Source: Streptomyces sp. YPW6 (GTDB taxonomy: Bacteria > Actinomycetota > Actinomycetes > Streptomycetales > Streptomycetaceae). From it: DNA of 64,000 nt. A model generated the notes under the pieces. The model was given only the letters and a program-made list of their open reading frames with translations, was not told where the DNA came from and did not search any database. The position numbers and the translations under genes were made by a program. The stretch spans positions 3,383,001-3,447,000 of the forward strand of contig NZ_CP076457.1 of the NCBI RefSeq assembly GCF_018866325.1, written 5' to 3'. Positions 34,240-42,584 of this stretch are shown in pieces. How positions within the stretch are numbered: position 1 is the first letter of the stretch; each line of letters starts with the position of its first letter.

Positions 34240-35943
34240 GTGGCACGTGCAGGTGTCGTCCCGTGGCCGGACGACCTGGCCAAGGAGTACGTCGCGAAGG
34301 GCTACTGGCGGCGGCGTCCTCTCGGCGCGCTGATGTGGGAGTGGGCGGACGCGTTCGGAACGCGCGTGGCCCTGGTCGACGGAGATCGGAGGATCACCTA
34401 CCGGGAACTCGCGGAAACCTCGGACCGCCTGGCCGAAGGACTGTCCCGTACCGGCCTGGAGCGCGGCGACACCATCCTGGTCCAGCTGCCCAACTGCTGG
34501 GAGTTCTTCGCGCTGGTCCTCGCCTGCGCACGTCTGGGCGTGGCGCCGGTCCTCGCCCTGCCGCCGCACCGCGAGCACGAGCTGACGTACATGGCCCGGC
34601 TCGCCGAGGTCTCGGCCGTGGTGACCTCCGGGCTGTGGCGGGGCTTCGATCACCAGTCCCTCGCCGAAGACGTCGCACGCGACCGGGGCGACGGGTGCCG
34701 GGTATTGATCGTCGGGGACACGGTCCGTCCGGGCCACGTCGACGTGCGCGCCCTCATGGCCCCGGCCGGCGACCCGGACGAGCGCCGACGGCGGCTGGAC
34801 TCCGTGGCTCCCACCGCGGACGAGGTGCTGCTGTTCCTGCTGTCCGGTGGCACCACGGGGCTCCCGAAGATCATCGCCAGGACGCACAACGACTACGAGT
34901 ACAACGCCCGCCGCAGCGGCGAGGTGTGCGGCTACGGCGCCGACACGGTCTACCTGGCCGTCCTGCCCGTCGCGCACAACTTCGCCCTCGCGAGCCCCGG
35001 TGTCCTCGCGGCCCTGATGTCCGGGGGCCGTGCCGTCCTGCTGCCGTCCCCGCAGCCCGAAGCGGCGTTCGCCGCCGTCGAGCGCGAGCGGGCGACGGTC
35101 ACCTCGCTCGTCCCGGCGGTGGCACGCCGCTGGCTGGAGACCTTCGAGCCGGCCCGGCACGACCTGTCCAGTCTGAAGGTGCTCCAGGTCGGCGGCTCCG
35201 TGCTCTCCCCCACAGAAGCCCGGAGCCTCATGGCCGGCCTGGGCGGCCGTCTCCAGCAGGTCTTCGGCATGGCCGAGGGGCTGCTCAACTACACACGTCT
35301 GGACGACCCCGACGACCTGGTGGTCACCACTCAGGGGCGCCCCATCTGCCCCGACGACGAAGTCCTCGTCGTGGACGAGGACGACGTCCCGGTGCCGCAC
35401 GGCCGGCCCGGTCGGCTCCTCACCCGCGGCCCCTACACGCCCCGGGGCTATTTCGCCGCACCCGAGCACAACGCGCGCGCCTTCACCGCCGACGGCTGGT
35501 ACCGCACCGGGGACGTCGTCCGCCAGGACGCGGCCGGCAACCTCGTCGTGGAGGGCCGGACCAAGGACCTCATCAACCGGGGCGGGGAGAAGGTCTCGGC
35601 CGACGAGGTCGAGGACCTCGTACGCCGCCTGCCGCAGGTCGCCGACGTCGCGGTCATACCCTCGCCGCACCGGGAGCTGGGCGAGACGGTGTGCGCCTGC
35701 GTCGCCCTCCGGGCGGGCGAGACGCTCGATCTGCCCGAGATCCGGCAGTCCTTCCTCGACCGCGGCGTCGCGGCCTTCAAGGCACCGGAACTGCTCGTGC
35801 TGCTTCCCGCCCTGCCCCGGACAGCGGTCGGAAAGACCGACAAGAAGGCGCTCCGGAAGCTCGTCGACGCAGCGCACATTCCCGTCCAGCCGGCCGGGGA
35901 CAGAACCCCGCCGGCACCGGTTGCGGCGCTGCGCCACCCCTAA
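34240..35943 (+). CDS. aryl-acid AMP/CoA ligase
   Basis: A 567-residue adenylate-forming enzyme of the 2,3-dihydroxybenzoate/salicylate ligase group (EntE, DhbE, NcsB2-like). Core motifs are LFLLSGGTTGLPK (P-loop-like), VLPVAHNFALASPG (aryl pocket), VFGMAEG, and GWYRTGD with GRTKDLINRGGEK, ending in the catalytic lysine region RTAVGKTDKKAL. The early WEWADAFG stretch is typical. It would activate the released polyketide acid; because the hydroxylase family uses CoA esters, CoA ligation is the favoured outcome, but transfer to a carrier protein cannot be excluded. GTG at 34240 follows AGGAG. Confidence 0.9.
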   Translation: MARAGVVPWPDDLAKEYVAKGYWRRRPLGALMWEWADAFGTRVALVDGDRRITYRELAETSDRLAEGLSRTGLERGDTILVQLPNCWEFFALVLACARLGVAPVLALPPHREHELTYMARLAEVSAVVTSGLWRGFDHQSLAEDVARDRGDGCRVLIVGDTVRPGHVDVRALMAPAGDPDERRRRLDSVAPTADEVLLFLLSGGTTGLPKIIARTHNDYEYNARRSGEVCGYGADTVYLAVLPVAHNFALASPGVLAALMSGGRAVLLPSPQPEAAFAAVERERATVTSLVPAVARRWLETFEPARHDLSSLKVLQVGGSVLSPTEARSLMAGLGGRLQQVFGMAEGLLNYTRLDDPDDLVVTTQGRPICPDDEVLVVDEDDVPVPHGRPGRLLTRGPYTPRGYFAAPEHNARAFTADGWYRTGDVVRQDAAGNLVVEGRTKDLINRGGEKVSADEVEDLVRRLPQVADVAVIPSPHRELGETVCACVALRAGETLDLPEIRQSFLDRGVAAFKAPELLVLLPALPRTAVGKTDKKALRKLVDAAHIPVQPAGDRTPPAPVAALRHP

Positions 35944-35979
35944 CGGAAGTCACCCGCTCACAGCACGAAAGGAACACGC

Positions 35980-36576
35980 ATGGAATCCGCGGCCGGTCCC
36001 GCTTCCCACGAACAGCTCTCCCTTCAGGGAGTCGACCACTTGGCCCACGTCACCTGGGACCCCGACGCGACGGTGCTCTTCTACCGCGACGCCCTCGGTC
36101 TGCCGCTCGTCCACGCGGTGACCGGGACCGGCTGGCTGTCGGAGAGCTTCCCGGACTTCGTCCACTTCTTCTTCGGGCTGGGCAAGGGGAACCACCTGGC
36201 CTTCTTCTACTTCTTCGGCCTCCCCCGGGACCAGGCCCCCGACGACCTCATGCACAGGTCGCGGCACCTGGCCCTGCGCGTCGAGACCGAGGAAGAGCTT
36301 CTGGCGTGGCGGCGCAAGCTGAAGGCCGCGGGGATCCGGGTCACCCCTCCGCTCGCCCACGAGATGATCGAGTCCATCTACTTCGACGACCCGAACGGCA
36401 TCCAGCTGGAGATCACCCGTCCGCTGCGGGAGTTCGGCGACGTAGACGCCCGTGACGCCGCGCTGACCGTGGCCGCGCTGACGGACGTGGTCCGCAAGGG
36501 CGACCCGTCCCTGAAGGCCACCTGGCAACGCAAGGGCGAGCTCATCGCCGACCGTTTCGAAAGGGGCAACATCTGA
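35980..36576 (+). CDS. VOC-superfamily protein (possible dioxygenase)
   Basis: A 198-residue vicinal-oxygen-chelate protein with two beta-alpha-beta-beta-beta units. Likely metal ligands are His20 in GVDHLAHV, the His in SRHLALRVE and the Glu in GIQLEITRP, the 2-His-1-carboxylate pattern seen in extradiol dioxygenases and some isomerases. A hydrophobic insert FVHFFFGLGKGNHLAFFYFF distinguishes it. In this setting it could cleave or rearrange a dihydroxylated ring, or bind the product for resistance. ATG at 35980 follows AAAGGA, and its stop overlaps the next start. Confidence 0.8.
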   Translation: MESAAGPASHEQLSLQGVDHLAHVTWDPDATVLFYRDALGLPLVHAVTGTGWLSESFPDFVHFFFGLGKGNHLAFFYFFGLPRDQAPDDLMHRSRHLALRVETEEELLAWRRKLKAAGIRVTPPLAHEMIESIYFDDPNGIQLEITRPLREFGDVDARDAALTVAALTDVVRKGDPSLKATWQRKGELIADRFERGNI

Positions 36577-36818
36577 TGGCCACCCTCTACGTCCTCGACG
36601 TGCCCGAGTTCCGCACCCTGCTGGACGCCGTGGCGAGCGACACCGCGACGACGCGGACCGTCGGCGACTACGTGCGCGTCTCCTGCGAGCCGGGACCGCT
36701 CGTCCTGGAGCGCGCACGCGTCGGCGCACGCGATGCCGTCTGGTTCTCCGCCCTCACAGGCGGCTACAGCGGCACCATGGCGAGGTTCGACGCCTCCGAA
36801 CTGCGGCTGGAAGACTGA
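36576..36818 (+). CDS. 80-residue unknown protein of the cluster
   Basis: A compact protein of 80 residues starting MATLYVLDVPEFRTLLDAVA. The pattern suggests a small alpha/beta fold: helix, strands around DYVRVSCEPG and LVLERARVGARDAVW, then a GGYSGTMARFD turn. Its ATG overlaps the VOC stop (TGATG), so the two are translationally coupled and probably act together. No family is recognised. Confidence 0.7.
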   Translation: MATLYVLDVPEFRTLLDAVASDTATTRTVGDYVRVSCEPGPLVLERARVGARDAVWFSALTGGYSGTMARFDASELRLED

Positions 36819-36828
36819 GCCCGGCGCC

Positions 36829-38412
36829 ATGGACACCAAAGTGGCCGGCATCCGGACGGCCTGCGACGCCCGTGGCCGGGTGGCCGAACTGCTGGCCCTG
36901 CGCGAGCAGGCGCGGCGCGGACCGAGCGAGAAGGCGACCGAGGCGCAGCATGCCAAGGGGAAGCTGACCGCGCGGGAGCGGATCGGGCTGCTGCTGGACG
37001 AGGGTTCGTTCAAGGAGGTCGAGCAGTTGCGCCGGCACCGGGCGACCGGGTTCGGTCTGGAGGCGAAGAAGCCCTACACCGATGGTGTGATCACGGGCTG
37101 GGGCACGGTCGAGGGCCGGACGGTCTTCGTGTACGCGCACGACTTCCGGATCTTCGGCGGGGCGCTGGGCGAGGCGCACGCGACGAAGATCCACAAGATC
37201 ATGGACATGGCCATCTCGGCGGGCGCTCCGCTGGTGTCGCTGAACGACGGCGCCGGCGCCCGTATCCAGGAGGGCGTCTCCGCTCTGGCCGGGTACGGCG
37301 GCATCTTCCAGCGCAACACGCGTGCTTCGGGTGTGATCCCGCAGATCAGCGTGATGCTCGGCCCGTGCGCCGGCGGCGCCGCCTACAGTCCGGCGCTGAC
37401 GGACTTCGTGTTCATGGTCCGGGATACCTCGCAGATGTTCATCACCGGCCCGGACGTCGTCAAGGCCGTCACCGGTGAGGAGATCACCCAGAACGGCCTG
37501 GGCGGCGCGGACGTGCACGCGGAAACCTCGGGCGTGGCGCACTTCGCGTACGACGACGAGGAGACCTGCATCGCCGAGGTCCGCTACCTCCTGTCGATGC
37601 TCCCGCAGAACAATCGCTCCTGCCCGCCGCCCGTCGCCTCCGACGACCGGGCCGACCGCCGGTCGGAGGTTCTGCTGGATCTGGTGCCGACGGACGGCAA
37701 CCGCCCGTACGACATGCACCAGGTCATCGAGGAACTCGTCGACGACGGCGACTACCTGGAGATCCACGAACGCTGGGCCCGCAACATCATCTGCGCCCTG
37801 GCCCGTCTCGACGGACAGGTCGTCGGCATCGTCGCCAACCAGCCGCAGTCCCTCGCGGGTGTCCTCGATATCGAGGCGTCGGAGAAGGCCGCCCGCTTCG
37901 TCCAGATGTGCGACGCCTTCAACATCCCGATCATCACCCTGCTGGACGTCCCCGGCTTCCTGCCCGGCGTCGACCAGGAGCACGGTGGGATCATCCGCCA
38001 CGGCGCCAAGCTCCTGTACGCCTACTGCAACGCCACCGTGCCGCGGATCAGCCTGATCCTGCGCAAGGCCTACGGAGGCGCGTACATCGTCATGGACTCC
38101 CAGTCCATCGGCGCCGACCTCACCTACGCCTGGCCCACCAACGAGATCGCCGTGATGGGCGCCGAGGGCGCCGCCAACGTCATCTTCCGCAGGCAGATCG
38201 CGGAGGCCGAGGACCCCGAGGCCATGCGGACCCGCATGGTCAAGGAGTACAAGGCCGAACTCATGCACCCCTACTACGCGGCCGAGCGCGGCCTCGTCGA
38301 CGACGTCATCGACCCCGCCGACACCCGCCAGGTGCTCATCCGGTCCCTCGCCATGCTCCGCACCAAGCACGCCGACCTGCCGTCCCGCAAGCACGGCAAC
38401 CCGCCGCAGTGA
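36829..38412 (+). CDS. acyl-CoA carboxylase beta subunit (carboxyltransferase)
   Basis: A 527-residue biotin-dependent carboxyltransferase of the PccB/AccD type that makes malonyl- or methylmalonyl-CoA. Both halves are present: the N domain with GKLTARERIGLLLDEGSF and GARIQEGVSALAGYG, and the C domain with DVPGFLPGVDQEHGGIIRHGAKLLYAY and KAYGGAYIVM (shown as landmarks). The oxyanion-hole glycines are intact. Residue 422-equivalent specificity (Asp/Ile/Cys) was not resolved by eye. It follows the biosynthetic genes by 10 bp and is followed by the epsilon subunit, so it likely supplies extender units. The biotinylated alpha subunit must come from elsewhere. Confidence 0.92.
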   Translation: MDTKVAGIRTACDARGRVAELLALREQARRGPSEKATEAQHAKGKLTARERIGLLLDEGSFKEVEQLRRHRATGFGLEAKKPYTDGVITGWGTVEGRTVFVYAHDFRIFGGALGEAHATKIHKIMDMAISAGAPLVSLNDGAGARIQEGVSALAGYGGIFQRNTRASGVIPQISVMLGPCAGGAAYSPALTDFVFMVRDTSQMFITGPDVVKAVTGEEITQNGLGGADVHAETSGVAHFAYDDEETCIAEVRYLLSMLPQNNRSCPPPVASDDRADRRSEVLLDLVPTDGNRPYDMHQVIEELVDDGDYLEIHERWARNIICALARLDGQVVGIVANQPQSLAGVLDIEASEKAARFVQMCDAFNIPIITLLDVPGFLPGVDQEHGGIIRHGAKLLYAYCNATVPRISLILRKAYGGAYIVMDSQSIGADLTYAWPTNEIAVMGAEGAANVIFRRQIAEAEDPEAMRTRMVKEYKAELMHPYYAAERGLVDDVIDPADTRQVLIRSLAMLRTKHADLPSRKHGNPPQ

Positions 38413-38451
38413 GCCTCCCCCGACCGGTCTCATCCAGAGGAGCCGACCCAC

Positions 38452-38655
38452 GTGAGCACTCCCGCCCGCCTCCTGCGCGTCGAGAAGGGCCACGCCGACC
38501 CCGAGGAACTCGCCGCCATCACCGCGGTGCTCCTCGCCCGCGCCGCGATGCGCCCCACAGCCGCCGCGGCGCCGGTTCCCGCGACCGTCAGGGCCGGATG
38601 GGGGCACCGGGAACGGCGGCACGAGTTCCCGGCCCCGCACAGCTGGCAGCACTGA
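38452..38655 (+). CDS. acyl-CoA carboxylase epsilon subunit
   Basis: A 67-residue protein beginning with GTG and reading STPARLLRVEKGHADPEELA, the typical start of actinobacterial AccE/PccE small subunits, followed by an Ala/Pro-rich linker and a C-terminal WGHRERRHEFPAPHSW tail. It stabilises the carboxylase complex by binding the beta subunit. It starts 39 bp after the beta subunit gene on the same strand. Confidence 0.88.
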   Translation: MSTPARLLRVEKGHADPEELAAITAVLLARAAMRPTAAAAPVPATVRAGWGHRERRHEFPAPHSWQH

Positions 38656-38876
38656 GCACCTGTCACCGGCAGCACGCCGCCTGGGAAGCGACCGGGCACA
38701 GCAGTCCGGTGCCGCCCGTCAGTTCCGGGGTTCGCCCGACCCGGTGGCGAGGGGCCGGTGGCCGCCGATGACCACGTACGGCCCCGCCGGAAGGGCGTCC
38801 AGGCCAGGAGTCACCCCCGGGCCGGCGGACGCCCTTCGCCACGGTCGCGGCCGGCACAGGCACCGGACTCATGCGT

Positions 38877-39701
38877 CTAGCAGCCGCTTCCGCCGCAGCA
38901 GGAGCCGGAGTTCGCCGCCGGGGCGGGCGGCCGGGCGGCGGCCTCCGGGGTGGTGGCCGGCTTCGCGGCTCGGACCGTGGCCGAGTGCATGCCGTCGGCC
39001 ACCGCGTGGGTGGGGATCAGTTCGACGTCCGTGAAGCCCGCGGCCGCCAGCCCCTCCCGGTACTCCGTGAAGGAGAGCGCGCCGGCGATGCAGCCCACGT
39101 AGTCGCCCCGCTCGGCCCGCTGGCCGGGCGTCAGCCGGTCGTCGGCCACGACGTCGGAGATGCCGATGCGGCCGCCGGGGGCCAGTACGCGGAACATCTC
39201 GGCGAAGACCGCGGGCTTGTCGGTGGACAGGTTGATGACGCAGTTGGAGATGACGACGTCGATGGTGTTCGCCGGGAGGGGGATCGCCTCGATGGCGCCC
39301 TTGAGGAACTCCACGTTCGTGGCGCCCGCCTTCTCCCGGTTGGCCAGGGCCAGGGCGAGCATCTCCTCGGTCATGTCCAGGCCGTACGCCTTGCCGGTCG
39401 GACCGACGCGGCGGGCGGAGAGGAGGACGTCGATGCCGCCCCCGGAGCCGAGGTCGAGGACCCGCTCGCCCGCGTGGAGGTCGGCGACGGCGGTGGGGTT
39501 GCCGCAGCCGAGGGAGGCGGCGACGGCCTCGGCGGGGAGGGTGTCGCGTTCGTCGGCGGCGTAGAGGGTCGAACCGAAGTTGTCGTCGACCTCGACGGGC
39601 TGCGGGCCGCAACAGGCGGCGCCGCCTTCGGTGACCTGGACGGCAGCGGCGGCGTAGCGCTCGCGGACGGTTTCGCGCAGGTCGTTGGAGTGATCGCTCA
39701 T
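38877..39701 (-). CDS. arsM: arsenite S-adenosylmethionine methyltransferase
   Basis: Methylates As(III) to volatile or less toxic species. The 274-residue protein has the SAM site VLDLGSGGGIDVLLSA and the ArsM fold beginning VRERYAAAAVQV. Conserved cysteines occur in EGGAACCGPQ, SLGCGNP, ISNCVINL and YVGCIAG, which bind arsenic. The C terminus ends SCCGGSGC after an Ala/Pro linker. ATG at 39701 follows GGAGG. It diverges from arsR across a 93-bp region, so both are likely ArsR-controlled. Confidence 0.95.
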   Translation of the reverse strand: MSDHSNDLRETVRERYAAAAVQVTEGGAACCGPQPVEVDDNFGSTLYAADERDTLPAEAVAASLGCGNPTAVADLHAGERVLDLGSGGGIDVLLSARRVGPTGKAYGLDMTEEMLALALANREKAGATNVEFLKGAIEAIPLPANTIDVVISNCVINLSTDKPAVFAEMFRVLAPGGRIGISDVVADDRLTPGQRAERGDYVGCIAGALSFTEYREGLAAAGFTDVELIPTHAVADGMHSATVRAAKPATTPEAAARPPAPAANSGSCCGGSGC

Positions 39702-39740
39702 GGCAGGCCTCCGGAAGAGGGGACGAACAGACGCTGTTTC

Positions 39741-39794
39741 GAAGTTTCTCTATGCAAGCTTGCTTCTTGAATTGAAGTTCGTCAACATAGAAAC
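39741..39794. promoter_or_regulatory. arsM-arsR divergent control region
   Basis: The AT-rich centre contains the palindrome GCAAGCTTGC (39754-39763), the imperfect CTTGAATTGAAG beside it, and inverted GTTTCTCTATG / CATAGAAAC blocks at its edges. These are the likely ArsR operator sites. The arsR ATG at 39795 has no visible ribosome site, so its message may be leaderless or weakly translated. Confidence 0.6.
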
Positions 39795-40196
39795 ATGTCA
39801 AAACAAGAGCTGGTCGTGCTCGGCCAGGACGAGAGCGGCTGCTGCCCCACCCTGCTGACCGCACCGCTCGACGAGGAGCAGGCCGTCGAGCTGGCCAAGG
39901 TGTTCAAGGCGCTCGGCGACCCCGTGCGGCTCCGCCTGCTGTCGATGATCGCCTCGCGCCAGGGCGGCGAGATCTGCGTCTGCGATCTGACCCCCGCGTT
40001 CGACCTCTCCCAGCCGACGATCTCCCACCACCTCAAGCTGCTGCGGCAGGCCGGACTCATCGACTGCGAGCGGCGCGGCACCTGGGTGTACTACTGGCTG
40101 CTGCCGGGGACGATCGACAAGCTCGCCGGGGTTCTCACCCGCTCGGAACAGGCCGGACGCGCCGGGCAGGCCGCGGGTACGGAGGTCTCCTCGTGA
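39795..40196 (+). CDS. arsR: ArsR-family arsenic-responsive repressor
   Basis: A 133-residue winged-helix repressor: LAKVFKALGDPVRLRLLSMI leads into the recognition helix LSQPTISHHLKLLRQAGL and the wing RGTWVYYWL. Candidate As(III) ligands are the N-terminal pair Cys16-Cys17 and Cys61/Cys63 in EICVCDL, an arrangement like that of Corynebacterium ArsR1 rather than the E. coli type. It overlaps acr3 by GTGA and is the first gene of arsR-acr3-arsC. Confidence 0.95.
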   Translation: MSKQELVVLGQDESGCCPTLLTAPLDEEQAVELAKVFKALGDPVRLRLLSMIASRQGGEICVCDLTPAFDLSQPTISHHLKLLRQAGLIDCERRGTWVYYWLLPGTIDKLAGVLTRSEQAGRAGQAAGTEVSS

Positions 40197-41302
40197 GCGC
40201 TCCTGCCACCGCACCCGTCGCCGCGCGGCTGTCCTTCGTGGACCGCTACCTGGCGGTGTGGATCCTGGTCGCGATGGCGGCCGGTCTCGGTCTGGGCCGT
40301 CTCGTTCCCGGGCTCGGCGACGTGCTGGCGCGGGTCACCGTCACCGGGATGTCGCTGCCGATCGCTCTCGGGCTGCTCGTGATGATGTACCCGGTGCTGG
40401 CCAAGGTCCGCTACGACCGGCTGGGCACCGTCACCGGCGACCGCCGGCTCCTCATCCCCTCGCTGGTGCTGAACTGGGTGCTCGGACCGGCGCTGATGTT
40501 CGCCCTCGCCTGGATCTTCCTGCCGGACCTGCCGGAGTTCCGTACCGGCCTGATCATCGTCGGGCTCGCCCGCTGCATCGCCATGGTCATCATCTGGAAC
40601 GACCTCGCCTGCGGGGACCGCGAGGCCGCGGCCGTCCTGGTCGCCCTCAACTCCGTCTTCCAGGTCTTCGCCTTCAGCCTGCTCGGCTGGTTCTACCTCT
40701 CGGTCCTGCCCGGCTGGCTCGGCCTGGAGCAGACGGTCCTGGACGTGTCGGTCTGGGAGATCGCCCGCAGCGTGCTGATCTTCCTCGGCATCCCGCTGGC
40801 CGCAGGGTTCCTGACCCGCCGTCTCGGTGAGAAGGCCAAGGGCCGCACCTGGTACGAGACGAGGCTGATCCCGCGCATCGGGCCGTTCGCCCTGTACGGA
40901 CTACTTTTCACCATCGTCGTGCTCTTCGCCCTCCAGGGTGACGCCATCACCTCCCAGCCCTTCGACGTCGCCCGGATCGCGCTGCCGCTCCTGGTGTACT
41001 TCGCGCTCATGTGGGCCGGATCCATGGCCCTGGGCAAGGCCGTCGGACTGGACTACCCGAAGGCCACGACGCTCGCGTTCACGGCCGCGGGCAACAACTT
41101 CGAGCTGGCCATCGCCGTGTCCATCGCCACCTTCGGCGCCACCAGCGGACAGGCCCTCGCCGGAGTGGTCGGCCCGCTCATCGAGGTGCCCGTCCTCATC
41201 GGCCTCGTGTACGTGGCGCTCGCCGCCCGCCGTCTCTTCCCCGGTCCCGACGCCTCCCCCGCGTCACCCGCCGTCGCCCCGGAAGGCGCCAACCGTGTCT
41301 GA
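40193..41302 (+). CDS. acr3: arsenite efflux permease, ACR3 family
   Basis: A 369-residue membrane protein with ten predicted segments that exports arsenite using the proton gradient. Family landmarks are LMMYPVLAKVRYDRLG (the text here reads LLVMMYPVLAKVRYD), ARCIAMVIIWNDLACGDRE with the conserved functional cysteine, and the late helix FTAAGNNFELAIAVSIATFG. The GTG start at 40193 overlaps the arsR stop, and its own end overlaps the arsC start, so the three genes are translationally coupled. Confidence 0.95.
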   Translation: MSAPATAPVAARLSFVDRYLAVWILVAMAAGLGLGRLVPGLGDVLARVTVTGMSLPIALGLLVMMYPVLAKVRYDRLGTVTGDRRLLIPSLVLNWVLGPALMFALAWIFLPDLPEFRTGLIIVGLARCIAMVIIWNDLACGDREAAAVLVALNSVFQVFAFSLLGWFYLSVLPGWLGLEQTVLDVSVWEIARSVLIFLGIPLAAGFLTRRLGEKAKGRTWYETRLIPRIGPFALYGLLFTIVVLFALQGDAITSQPFDVARIALPLLVYFALMWAGSMALGKAVGLDYPKATTLAFTAAGNNFELAIAVSIATFGATSGQALAGVVGPLIEVPVLIGLVYVALAARRLFPGPDASPASPAVAPEGANRV

Positions 41303-41705
41303 CACCGCCAAGCCCTCGGTCCTGTTCGTCTGCGTCCACAACGCCGGACGCTCCCAGATGGCCGCCGGATTCCTCGCCCACCTCGGCGGCGACCGGGTCC
41401 TGGTCCGCTCCGCCGGATCCCTGCCCGCCGACCAGGTGAACCCGGCCGCCGTCGCGGCCATGGCCGAGGTCGGCATCGACATCACCGCCGCCGCCCCCAA
41501 GGTCCTCACCCCCGAGGCGGTCCGGACGTCCGACTACGTAATCACCATGGGCTGCGGCGACGCGTGCCCGGTCTTCCCCGGCAGGACGTACCTCGACTGG
41601 CAGCTGGACGATCCGGCGGGCAAGGGGGTCGATGCCGTCCGCCCGATCCGGGACGAGATCAGACGGCGCGTCGAGGCCCTGATCGCCGAGATCTCGCCTC
41701 GCTAG
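41295..41705 (+). CDS. arsC: arsenate reductase (LMW-phosphatase type)
   Basis: A 136-residue enzyme reducing As(V) to As(III) for export by Acr3. The active-site loop CVHNAGRS gives Cys13 and Arg19 (CX5R). The resolving cysteines are in GCGDACPVFPG near residue 90, the thioredoxin- or mycothiol-linked arrangement. The C-terminal helix IRDEIRRRVEALI is typical. GTG at 41295 lies within the end of acr3 (8-bp overlap). Confidence 0.95.
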   Translation: MSDTAKPSVLFVCVHNAGRSQMAAGFLAHLGGDRVLVRSAGSLPADQVNPAAVAAMAEVGIDITAAAPKVLTPEAVRTSDYVITMGCGDACPVFPGRTYLDWQLDDPAGKGVDAVRPIRDEIRRRVEALIAEISPR

Positions 41706-41770
41706 ATCCGCCTGGAGCGCCCCTGGCCCCGCGCGGCGGACGGCGGTTCGAGGACCGGTCCCGGATCCGC

Positions 41771-42367
41771 CTAGACCGCGCGGGCCACCAGCACGATGAC
41801 GCTGAGGTAGCAGCAGACGCCCAGCACCGTCGCCAACCAGCTCAGCACCGTGTGCCGGGCCGTTCCGCCGGAACTCATGCCCAGGTGGGCGGCCGCGGCG
41901 CCGCTGACGCGGGGCGGTACGTCGCTCCGTGCGCCTGGGTCCAGTGCGCGACGTACGCGCCGCACGTCGGTCTGCTCCCTCAGTCCCAGCAGCACGCCGT
42001 CGCCGTCGCGCACCAGAACGACCCGGTCCGAGACTCCGCCGCGGGAAAAGCTCGTCAGCAGCCGGACGCGCTCGATCCGGGACAGGTCGACGGTGCGGAG
42101 GCCCGTGACGGTCCGTGCCGTGAGCAGGCTGCCGGTGGCCCGTCCCCGGTCCCGGCCCGTGGGCATCTCGCTGATCAGCACGAACCCGACCAGAGCGGCC
42201 GGCCCGGTGACGACGAGCGGCACCCCGGGATGCAGTCCGGCCGCCGCCGACACCGCGAGGCCGGCGAAGGGCAGGGCCAGGAGGCCGACGACCCAGGCGG
42301 TGCCGAGGCGCGTGCGACGACGGCCGAGAGCCGCGTCCACCGCCGGGTGCTTCTGCTGCTTCGCCAT
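41771..42367 (-). CDS. PH-like membrane protein
   Basis: A 198-residue protein with an N-terminal basic stretch, two membrane segments (WVVGLLALPFAGLAVSAAAG and a valine-rich one after it), a central beta-rich domain (LTARTVTGLRTVDLSRIERVRL, seen in pieces) resembling bacterial PH domains, and a last membrane segment at the C terminus. No catalytic residues are visible. The ATG at 42367 is 5 bp after the stop of a 43-codon gene, which suggests coupled translation. Confidence 0.7.
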   Translation of the reverse strand: MAKQQKHPAVDAALGRRRTRLGTAWVVGLLALPFAGLAVSAAAGLHPGVPLVVTGPAALVGFVLISEMPTGRDRGRATGSLLTARTVTGLRTVDLSRIERVRLLTSFSRGGVSDRVVLVRDGDGVLLGLREQTDVRRVRRALDPGARSDVPPRVSGAAAAHLGMSSGGTARHTVLSWLATVLGVCCYLSVIVLVARAV

Positions 42368-42372
42368 GCCGA

Positions 42373-42504
42373 TCAGTCGCTCTCGACGCGGCGGCGGTTC
42401 AGGACACCCGCGTCCGCCCGTATGTGGGGCGGCACGACGAACGTGAACGTCCAGCTCCTGACGGCCGCGCCCGGCGCGCGCGAGGCGAACAGCGCGTAGG
42501 CCAT
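42373..42504 (-). CDS. 43-residue peptide gene
   Basis: A short frame from ATG 42504 to TGA 42373 encodes 43 residues starting MAYALFASRAPGAAVRSW and containing TFTFVVPPHIRADAGV. GGGGAGGGG lies about nine bases upstream and the next gene starts five bases after its stop. Good initiation signals and tight spacing argue for a real small protein. It lacks a signal peptide and any recognised family. Confidence 0.55.
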   Translation of the reverse strand: MAYALFASRAPGAAVRSWTFTFVVPPHIRADAGVLNRRRVESD

Positions 42505-42584
42505 GTGAGGTCCCCTCCCCGGGTCGCCCTGCTACCACCTGCGCATGAGGGTGAGGGCGCCGGGCGGGCTCCGAGGGTACGTCA

